64,000 bases of DNA from Vibrio scophthalmi LMG 19158 (GTDB taxonomy: Bacteria > Pseudomonadota > Gammaproteobacteria > Enterobacterales > Vibrionaceae), in the NCBI RefSeq assembly GCF_000222585.1, contig NZ_AFWE01000161.1, forward strand, positions 1-64,000. Reading direction: 5' to 3'. Position numbers and translations under genes: made by a program. The notes below the pieces were generated by a model that saw nothing but the letters and a program-made list of their open reading frames with translations, had not been told where the DNA came from and ran no database searches. Position 1 is the stretch's first letter; the number at the start of each line of letters is the position of its first letter. Positions 57,183-64,000 of the stretch are shown one piece after another.

Positions 57183-58871
57183 TTAGAACGCAGTACGCTT
57201 GTAGCGACGGTAAACTGGCTGCCAGAAGTAAGCTTCGATCGCTTCTTCTAGTGCTTCGTCAGTGATTTCCTGAGCTACGCCTTGCTCAATGGCTTTCTTA
57301 CCCACGGCGAAGGCAATTTTCTTCGATACAGAGTGAATTGCTTCTAGTGGTGGCAGCAGCGCACCTTGGCCATTGATTGCCAGTGGAGAACACGTTGCAA
57401 GTGCACGGCTTGACTCTTGCAGCATTTCGTCGGTAACACGACGTGCAGAGACAGCAAGTACACCTAAACCGATACCTGGGAAGATGTAGCTGTTATTGCA
57501 TTGTGCGATTGGGTATGTTTTGCCATCGTGTACTACGGGATCAAATGGGCTACCTGTTGCAACTAGTGCCTCACCGTTAGTCCAACGAATAATGTCATTC
57601 GGTGTCGCTTCAACACGGCTAGTCGGGTTTGATAGCGGGAATACGATCGGACGCGCACAATGTTTGTGCATTTCTTTGATCACATCTTTGCTAAACAGGC
57701 CTGGCGCACCAGACACACCAATCAGAACGGTTGGTTTTGCATTTGCCATAACGTCAAGCAATGAGAAGCCATTACCCTCGTTTGGCCATTCAGCGGTATT
57801 TTCCGTTGGCTGAACTAGGCGTTGTTGGAAGTCCAACAGATTTGGCATGCCTTCTTGTAGCAGACCCCAACGGTCAACCATGTAAACTTGCGAGCGAGCT
57901 TGAGCATCAGAAATGCCTTCTGAGACCATCTGCGCGATAATCGCTTCGGCAATACCACAGCCTGCAGAGCCCGCACCTAAGAAGGTGATACGTTGGTCAG
58001 ACAGTTTGCTGCCAGCAGCTTTACATGCAGCAAGTAGTGAGCCTACGGTGACTGCCGCAGTGCCTTGAATATCATCATTGAAGCAACAAATACGGTTTTT
58101 GTATCGCTCAAGCAAAGGCATCGCGTTCTTCTGGGCGAAATCTTCAAATTGAACCAATGCTTCTGGCCAACGACGCTGTACCGCTTGGATGAACTCTTCG
58201 ACGAAGGCATCGTAATCTGCACCAGTGATGCGTGGATGACGCCAGCCCATGTACATAGGGTCAGCGAGACGTTGTGGGTTATTGGTACCCACATCAAGCA
58301 CGATAGGTAGTGTGTAAGCAGGGCTGATACCGCCACAAGCGGTGTATAGAGCCAACTTACCGATAGGAATACCCATGCCGCCGATACCTTGGTCACCCAG
58401 ACCAAGAATACGCTCACCATCGGTGACTACGATCACTTTGACGTTGTGGTTTGAGGCATTGTTTAAGATGTCATCAATACGATCGCGGTTAGCGTAAGAG
58501 ACAAACAATCCACGGCCACGACGGTAGATATTGGAGAAGTTCTCACAGGCGGCACCTACCGTTGGGGTGTAGATGATTGGCATCATTTCAGAAATGTGGT
58601 TCTGAACTAAACGATAGAAAAGCGTTTCGTTAGTATCTTGAATATTACGCAGGTAAATGTGCTTATCCATGTCATTTTCGAAACTGCGGTATTGTTGATA
58701 CGCACGCTCCACCTGTTCTTGGATCGTTTCAGTCGTCTCTGGCAGGAGACCTTCTAAGTTGAAGGAGATGCGTTCTTGAGCGCTAAACGCACTGCCTTTA
58801 TTAAGCAATGGAGTACTAAGAAGCGCAGGGCCTGCGAAAGGAATATAGAGTGGACGTTTGTCGTTATACAT
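57183..58871 (-). CDS. maeA: NAD-dependent malic enzyme
   Basis: 562 residues from the ATG at 58871 ([12 protein letters not shown]), the usual length and start; the open frame to 58934 is longer. It decarboxylates malate to pyruvate. Landmarks: [46 protein letters not shown] and the NAD motif [15 protein letters not shown]. It is transcribed alone. Confidence 0.95.
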   Translation of the reverse strand: MYNDKRPLYIPFAGPALLSTPLLNKGSAFSAQERISFNLEGLLPETTETIQEQVERAYQQYRSFENDMDKHIYLRNIQDTNETLFYRLVQNHISEMMPIIYTPTVGAACENFSNIYRRGRGLFVSYANRDRIDDILNNASNHNVKVIVVTDGERILGLGDQGIGGMGIPIGKLALYTACGGISPAYTLPIVLDVGTNNPQRLADPMYMGWRHPRITGADYDAFVEEFIQAVQRRWPEALVQFEDFAQKNAMPLLERYKNRICCFNDDIQGTAAVTVGSLLAACKAAGSKLSDQRITFLGAGSAGCGIAEAIIAQMVSEGISDAQARSQVYMVDRWGLLQEGMPNLLDFQQRLVQPTENTAEWPNEGNGFSLLDVMANAKPTVLIGVSGAPGLFSKDVIKEMHKHCARPIVFPLSNPTSRVEATPNDIIRWTNGEALVATGSPFDPVVHDGKTYPIAQCNNSYIFPGIGLGVLAVSARRVTDEMLQESSRALATCSPLAINGQGALLPPLEAIHSVSKKIAFAVGKKAIEQGVAQEITDEALEEAIEAYFWQPVYRRYKRTAF

Positions 58872-59068
58872 TGCGAACCTATTATCGGGTACGAGGAACA
58901 GTTGTGCGTGTGTTCGATGCCAGTTAAGAGTCATAACATGGTAATCTGTAAGGTATTGTAACGTGGCTTGCTATGGTCGACAAGAAACACCATTCGAAGT
59001 GGGATCTTAATACCCACTTATTCTCATTGTCGTTATAATCATCGGGTTAATTCCTAGATTATCTTGCT

Positions 59069-61429
59069 ATGACTTCATTACCAATAGACACCTTACGCGA
59101 AAAGTTTCTTGTACAACTCACCAAAAATCATCTGATTGTTGAGGCGGAAACCGGATCTGGAAAATCAACCCGTTTACCTGTTTGGGCTTCAGAGCAAGGA
59201 CGTGTATTGGTGATTGAGCCGCGTCGAATCGCTTGTACTTCCCTCGCGCAATACTTAGCACAGCAACGTAACGAGCCAGTCGGGCAATCTATTGGTTATG
59301 CGATAAAGCTAGAAACTCGCTTTAATGAAACGAGCGAAGTCGTCTTTGTGACTCCCGGTGTTGCGCTGCGTTGGTATAGTGAAAACCAGTTAGCAGATTA
59401 CGATATTGTTATTGTCGATGAATTTCATGAACGTCGCTGGGACACAGACCTATTAGTTGCGTTACTAAAAAAACATCAAAAGCATCGTCTGGTGGTGACA
59501 TCAGCAACCATTGAAGGGGCAAAACTGGCCAGCTATGTGGGGGCCGAACGCTTACATGCAGAAGGACGTAATTTTAAAGTTAGTTTGCAATATCGCGCCA
59601 GCGAGTCGCGTCAACTGCCCGATAGTCGGCAGTTGGAGCAACGAGTAAAACAGGAAGTACTTCACGCTTTAGAAGCTTGTCGTGGCGATGTATTAGTTTT
59701 TCTTCCTGGGCGTAAAGAGATCACTCAGTGTACGCAAATGTTGCAGAGCCTTGAGGGAATTATCGTTGCGCCTTTACATGCGTCGGTGAGCGATGAGCAG
59801 CGTGAAGTTGCCCTCAATATCCAAGCACAACCCAAAGTGGTATTAGCGACTAATGTGGCTGAAACCTCATTAACCATTCCTAATATTGCGTTAGTGATAG
59901 ATTCCGGTTTAGAGCGTCGTACCGAGCAACGTAATGGTCGCACGACACTGAGCTTAAAACACATTTCACAAGCTAGCGCCAAACAACGAAGTGGACGGGC
60001 AGGGCGTGTTATGGATGGCGTTTGTGTTCGCCTTTATGGTGAGTATGCTGCGCTCGCTTTAGTGACACCACCAGAGATGCATCGCGAAGCGTTAACCGAA
60101 GCGATGCTCGCTGCCGCCTGCTGTCATCAACCGTTATCCTCGTTAGATTTTCTCGAACCTTTGCCAGAAAAAACGCTTCACCAAGCGACTCAATTGCTGC
60201 TAAACATGCAGGCGATCGATGAGCAGGGAAATGCGACTGAACATGGACGCAAGATGTACCCATTGCCGATTGATGCGTTGCTGGCTGATTTGGTCACTCG
60301 TATGCCTTCGAAGGCGCTAAAAGAGGCAATGATCGATTACACAGCCGCTTTGGCGACACCAGCAAAACTCTATCGCATTATTGGTAATGAAGAGCAACAA
60401 GAGCAATTGGCCCAGCAAGAACCGTTAGGGTGTGATGCGCAACTCGCGATTGGTTTAATTCGAGGTGAGTCGTTTTCAGCGTTGGAAGTAAATATTGACG
60501 CACTGAGTGAAGCCAGAGCGTTAGCAGCACAGATGCGTGAGGTTTTTGAACTGCCTCAACTTGAAGTCGCATCACGATATCGTCATGGTGATTTGGTCAA
60601 CGCTATAGCCGTTTTACACCCGGAGTTGGTTTTTATTCGTCGTGAGAAAAGAAGAGAAGCACTCGCAAACGGGATTATTGAGGTCACACTGGGACGAGAA
60701 AGCCGTTTTAACAAACAAGCTGAAGCCGCTATCGTGTTAGATACGCACAGTTTACCTGGTAGAGGGGTTAAACAAACACTGACACTGGCAACTCAAGTAT
60801 TACCGCTAGAGCTTAGTGCTTTGCAAGCGCTTGGGCTTGGTCAGTGGCAAGAAGGTGCGGTCATCGTTGAATCAAATCAAGCGGGGCAAGAGCAAACCTA
60901 TATCGAAATGGAGCTGATTTACGCTGGCCGTACGATTGCGACCAAGCGAGAGCTGGCGCAGGGCGCGTTGGCCATCACGCCGATTCTTAAAGCTGTCGTT
61001 GCAGGAGATCTCCTTGCTGGCTTTTATCCGATGCGCCACCGCCAAATACTACTTTGGCGTTTGTATGTTGAGTTAGGTCTTGCTGAGCAAAAAGATCATC
61101 ATCAGGTGACTTTCGAAGGTTGGTTTACCGAGCAATTGCAGCTACTGGACCTCACCGATATCGGCGAACTTGAATTGTTCTGTGCAGAAGATTTCGCTTT
61201 TGAGGGTATTCCAGATTGGCAATATGATGATTTCGCCGAACGGTTTCCGCTCACACTGGCACTTGGCGATCTTAATTTGGACGTTGAGTACCAACCAGCG
61301 GCTAAATTAGTGACGGTGCTATATCGTGATGGCTTGCGTAAAGGCGACCCCAAGCGTTGGGAGCTACCACGTTGGCAAGGTTGGCGAGTGAAATATAAGA
61401 AGGCGAGTCGCATCATTGATATAAAATAG
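59069..61429 (+). CDS. hrpB: ATP-dependent helicase HrpB-like
   Basis: 786 residues. DEAH/RHA-type motifs: VEAETGSGKSTRLP (I), EPRRIA (Ia), IVIVDEFHERRW (II, DEFH as usual for HrpB), LVVTSATIEG (III), LATNVAETSLTIPN (V) and QRSGRAGRVMDG (VI). The last about 120 residues (EGWFTEQLQLL..., RWELPRWQGWRVKYK) match the HrpB C-terminal domain. Function in bacteria is poorly known; it is likely an RNA helicase. Divergent from maeA; no strong ribosome site is evident. Confidence 0.88.
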   Translation: MTSLPIDTLREKFLVQLTKNHLIVEAETGSGKSTRLPVWASEQGRVLVIEPRRIACTSLAQYLAQQRNEPVGQSIGYAIKLETRFNETSEVVFVTPGVALRWYSENQLADYDIVIVDEFHERRWDTDLLVALLKKHQKHRLVVTSATIEGAKLASYVGAERLHAEGRNFKVSLQYRASESRQLPDSRQLEQRVKQEVLHALEACRGDVLVFLPGRKEITQCTQMLQSLEGIIVAPLHASVSDEQREVALNIQAQPKVVLATNVAETSLTIPNIALVIDSGLERRTEQRNGRTTLSLKHISQASAKQRSGRAGRVMDGVCVRLYGEYAALALVTPPEMHREALTEAMLAAACCHQPLSSLDFLEPLPEKTLHQATQLLLNMQAIDEQGNATEHGRKMYPLPIDALLADLVTRMPSKALKEAMIDYTAALATPAKLYRIIGNEEQQEQLAQQEPLGCDAQLAIGLIRGESFSALEVNIDALSEARALAAQMREVFELPQLEVASRYRHGDLVNAIAVLHPELVFIRREKRREALANGIIEVTLGRESRFNKQAEAAIVLDTHSLPGRGVKQTLTLATQVLPLELSALQALGLGQWQEGAVIVESNQAGQEQTYIEMELIYAGRTIATKRELAQGALAITPILKAVVAGDLLAGFYPMRHRQILLWRLYVELGLAEQKDHHQVTFEGWFTEQLQLLDLTDIGELELFCAEDFAFEGIPDWQYDDFAERFPLTLALGDLNLDVEYQPAAKLVTVLYRDGLRKGDPKRWELPRWQGWRVKYKKASRIIDIK

Positions 61430-61653
61430 TGATGAAACATGTGCAATAGGTAATGATTTATTTTAGTAACTCAAATATTGCGCAACAGGTTTTATATGTC
61501 ACTTGCTTGTGGAAACTTTGTTATTTGATTGGTTTTTATATGCCATTTTGACTCGTAAAAAGGGTATAAAAGACCATTGTTCTATATCCTATTGCTATAT
61601 GTATTCAGTTGACCGATATTGAGTATGTTGTGTTGCCAATATCGGGGGATGAT

Positions 61654-62031
61654 ATGGAACGTCAAGGCAAGACATGTGTGGTGTTTGACTATACCTCTTT
61701 TCTCGGCGCTTCGTGCAGTAAGAAATGGACGTTTCTTGAAGCATTGAGCACCATCGCGCCAGTATTTACTATTGCGTGGAAAGATACTGTCGAGCTATCT
61801 CGTAATCCAGAAGAAAGATTATGGGAACAAGCTATGAAGTCGCTTTCTGCTAGCCGTAGTGATGAGTCAAATATCCATACACTGGTAAAACTCGCCAAAT
61901 CAGAAGGAATAGACGAACTAAAGTTGGTTATGCCTTATGAGTTGGAATCCGAGTTAATTGAACGGCTTCAAATGCGTTCACAAGTAAGCATTCAAAATCT
62001 ACAACAAGATGAATGGATGATTACGTTATAA
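61654..62031 (+). CDS. Hypothetical protein
   Basis: About 125 residues from the ATG at 61654, behind GGGG; an in-frame TTG at 61609 adds 15. Soluble, alpha/beta: KTCVVFDYTSFLGASCSKKWTFLEAL, then NIHTLVKLAKSEGIDELKLVMPYELE. No family recognised. It is followed directly by a terminator. Confidence 0.6.
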   Translation: MERQGKTCVVFDYTSFLGASCSKKWTFLEALSTIAPVFTIAWKDTVELSRNPEERLWEQAMKSLSASRSDESNIHTLVKLAKSEGIDELKLVMPYELESELIERLQMRSQVSIQNLQQDEWMITL

Positions 62032-62075
62032 AGGTTTAAGGCTTGTTGTCATTCAATAGGCCTTAAACCTTTTTT
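62032..62075 (+). terminator. Terminator
   Basis: AAGGTTTAAGGC / GCCTTAAACCTT, long loop, followed by TTTTT, directly after the stop. Confidence 0.78.
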
Positions 62076-62085
62076 ACGGATAATG

Positions 62086-62126
62086 TTCCTATTCCTATTC
62101 CTATTCCTATTCCTATTCCTATTCCA
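62086..62126. repeat. Tandem repeat of TTCCTA
   Basis: Six perfect copies of the hexamer (62086-62121) plus a partial, in the leader region about 150 bases upstream of the outer-membrane-like gene. Confidence 0.95.
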
Positions 62127-62277
62127 TTCTTAGAGCCAGCTACCCTCATTTATTGCGGTAATTTTCCACGCCAATCCACAGTTTTAGATGGTTAACTTGT
62201 TGTTTTTAGATTTGATTACTACGATTATTTTTATGCGTAAATAAACATTGATAGTGAATAAAGCATAAGGAGATCAG

Positions 62278-62919
62278 ATGGAACTGAATCCATTCAGAAA
62301 GCACATCGTGACTTGGTTGGTTTTTGCGATTACGTTGCCGATCTCTCTTTCCTGCTTTGGGCAAATAGGCCTATCGGATTATCGATATGGTTATGTTGAG
62401 TTTGCTTCTGGAGCGTTAGATGAAAACATCGGTGGTAATAGCAACATCACCGCTATTAATACCGGTGGCAAGTTACCTATTGATCAGCGTTGGTTAGCAA
62501 CACTCGATTATTCCGCGCGCTTTATTCACCCAGAGAAAACCACCACGGAGATTTACACGCTCTTGCCTGGTGTTGCTGCTCGTATAGATGCCGGACCGGG
62601 ATTGGAGTTTCTTTTCGGCGGGAAAGCGGGGATGCAATGGGCACGGCTAACCGATGATGATACCGATGTAAAACTCGAAAGCAGCAATGAGTTTGTTTGG
62701 GGGATGGAAATCGGTTTGATCTATAACATTACACAGCGTTGGCGCCTAGCAACCGATGCTGAGTTAAATCGTAGTGACATATTAGATGTGGATATCTATT
62801 CACTACGCGCTGACTATCGGATCAACTCTGGTTTTACCGCTGGTGCATTTTACAGTCATCGAGAAAGTGATCGGGGTTCGACCAATGAGGGTGGTGTAGC
62901 GTTGAAGCTATTTTTTTAG
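62278..62919 (+). CDS. Putative outer-membrane beta-barrel protein
   Basis: 213 residues behind AAGGAG. Signal peptide (TWLVFAITLPISLSCFGQ). Alternating strands such as RWLATLDYSARFIHP, LEFLFGGKAGMQWARL and TAGAFYSHRESD end in a C-terminal Phe (ALKLFF), as expected for BAM-inserted barrels. It resembles small OmpA/OprF-like barrels of unknown role. Confidence 0.72.
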   Translation: MELNPFRKHIVTWLVFAITLPISLSCFGQIGLSDYRYGYVEFASGALDENIGGNSNITAINTGGKLPIDQRWLATLDYSARFIHPEKTTTEIYTLLPGVAARIDAGPGLEFLFGGKAGMQWARLTDDDTDVKLESSNEFVWGMEIGLIYNITQRWRLATDAELNRSDILDVDIYSLRADYRINSGFTAGAFYSHRESDRGSTNEGGVALKLFF

Positions 62920-62962
62920 AGACTCACTGAATGGTGGCTTAAACTGTGGTCAATTTGAAATA

Positions 62963-62990
62963 AAAAAGCCAGCGGAAGCTGGCTTTTTAG
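62963..62990. terminator. Bidirectional terminator
   Basis: AAAAGCCAGC / GCTGGCTTTT with a 4-base loop between convergent genes. Confidence 0.88.
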
Positions 62991-63008
62991 ATTGGGCTGT
63001 TTACTTGA

Positions 63009-64000
63009 TTACATGACAGCAGCAATGCCTTGGCACAGTGGCAGCATGTTTGATTTTGTCATGCCTGCAACACTGATACGGCCAGAGCCAACAATGTAGA
63101 TTGCGAACTCATCTTTCAGACGAGCAACTTGATCTTTATTTAGACCAGAGAACGAGAACATGCCGTTTTGGCGCTCGATAAAGCTAAAGTCTGCATCCAC
63201 ACCTTGTTGCTTCAGTGTTTGTACAAACAGTTCGCGCATCTCTTGAATACGATCACGCATTTCTTTTACTTCTGCTTCCCATTCAGCGCGTAGACCAGCA
63301 TCATTTAGGATGTAGGTCACTACTGCCGCACCGTGTGCTGGTGGGTTAGAGTAAATAGAACGGATGATAGCTTTAACTTGAGAGAATGCGGTAGCGGCAA
63401 CATCTTCGTTCTCACCAACCAGTGTGAATGCGCCAACGCGCTCGTTGTACAAACCGAAGTTTTTAGAGAACGAGCTCGCAATCAGAATCTCTTTATTGTA
63501 TTTAGCAAAAGTACGCAGACCCGCTGCATCTTCTTCTACGCCAGCGCCGAAGCCTTGGTACGCAAAATCGAATAGTGGCAGCAGTTTTTTCTCTGCTACG
63601 ATTTTTGCCAGTGTTTCCCATTCATCGGCTGTTGGATCGATACCGGTTGGGTTATGGCAGCAACCGTGTAGTAATACGATATCGCCCGCAGTTGCTTGTT
63701 CAAGATCGGCAACCATCGCCGCAAAATCTTTCTCTTTAGTTTCTGCGTTGTAGTAGCTGTATTGTGCGGTTTCAAGGCCAGCAGCGGTAAACACTCCAAT
63801 GTGGTTTGCCCACGTTGGGTTACTTACCCATACCTTTACATCACCAAGTTGGCGTTTAATAAACTCACCGGCAACGCGTAGCGCACCTGTACCACCTGGT
63901 GCTTGGGCAGTTTTAGCACGTTTATCAGTAATGATTTCTGCATTTTCACCAAACAGTAACTTTTGTACCGCTAGGCCATATTCTGATGTACCTTCGATGG
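63009..64000 (-). CDS. Aromatic/aspartate aminotransferase (partial, runs off the window)
   Basis: The reading frame continues without a stop to the window edge (first complete codon ATC at 63998), showing about 330 C-terminal residues of a normal 396. PLP lysine in ILIASSFSKNFGLYNERVG; substrate region CCHNPTGIDPTADEW and FDFAYQGFG; upstream IEGTSEYGLAVQKLLFG and APGGTGALRVAGEF. Either AspC or TyrB type; the two cannot be told apart by eye. It makes aspartate or aromatic amino acids from glutamate. Confidence 0.93.
   Translation of the reverse strand, partial: IEGTSEYGLAVQKLLFGENAEIITDKRAKTAQAPGGTGALRVAGEFIKRQLGDVKVWVSNPTWANHIGVFTAAGLETAQYSYYNAETKEKDFAAMVADLEQATAGDIVLLHGCCHNPTGIDPTADEWETLAKIVAEKKLLPLFDFAYQGFGAGVEEDAAGLRTFAKYNKEILIASSFSKNFGLYNERVGAFTLVGENEDVAATAFSQVKAIIRSIYSNPPAHGAAVVTYILNDAGLRAEWEAEVKEMRDRIQEMRELFVQTLKQQGVDADFSFIERQNGMFSFSGLNKDQVARLKDEFAIYIVGSGRISVAGMTKSNMLPLCQGIAAVM

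Overview
The window is a stretch of a Vibrio-type (Vibrionaceae, gammaproteobacterial) chromosome. The evidence is the trpEGDC(F)BA order with a separate trpG and a trpC-trpF fusion, the enterobacterial/Vibrio-like rnm-yciO-rluB group divergent from trp, the trxB-cydD-cydC group, and families common in vibrios (DUF3392, DUF2797, DUF1704). No rRNA or tRNA gene, CRISPR array or complete insertion sequence was seen. The genus assignment is inference from gene content.

Layout. 0.1-2 kb: an RDD membrane protein and a dicarboxylate/amino acid symporter with a PurR-like palindrome upstream. 2.4-9.4 kb: the complete tryptophan operon on the minus strand, with a perfect TrpR operator inside a sigma70 promoter, a 41-residue leader peptide with five Trp codons that is not annotated by simple ORF calling, and an attenuator. 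9.6-12.2 kb: rnm, yciO, rluB. 12.5-20.7 kb: a three-gene phosphorelay (1816-residue hybrid sensor kinase, HD-GYP response regulator, REC-REC-kinase) probably ending in c-di-GMP breakdown. 20.7-28.6 kb: small envelope proteins, a second-type peptide deformylase, a TPR protein, an OGFr-domain gene broken by an in-frame TGA, an FAD oxidoreductase, a 7Fe-type ferredoxin, a SpoU methyltransferase and a DUF1704 peptidase-like protein. 28.8-32.3 kb: accessory DNA, AT-rich in its first part, with an overlapping pair (HipA-like kinase plus an unrecognised partner), an 84-bp direct repeat, an orphan immunity-like gene next to a possible toxin tail, and REP-like hairpins. 32.4-40.7 kb: small membrane proteins, a glutamate-receptor-like channel gene with a frameshift, a DEAD-box helicase, a MerR regulator with its target oxidoreductase, a FUSC-like protein, a divergent MsrA and a lipoprotein. 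40.9-46 kb: a catabolic cluster (aminotransferase, semialdehyde dehydrogenase, Lrp regulator, M24 hydrolase) that matches ectoine degradation except that DoeB is absent. 46.4-51 kb: cydC, cydD, trxB. 51.4-53.3 kb: a frameshifted 2-oxoglutarate dioxygenase gene coupled to a SufS-like PLP enzyme. 53.4-64 kb: DUF2797, a diguanylate cyclase, a SanA-like protein ending in 22 Glu-Gln repeats, DUF3392, maeA, hrpB, an outer-membrane-like protein and a partial aromatic/aspartate aminotransferase running off the right edge.

Three genes (about 23.6, 34.4 and 51.7 kb) are interrupted by single-base events. They are either true pseudogenes, unusual recoding, or errors in the assembly; the raw sequence alone cannot decide. 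The strongest candidate for an undescribed system is the HipA-like kinase pair at 28.8-30.5 kb.
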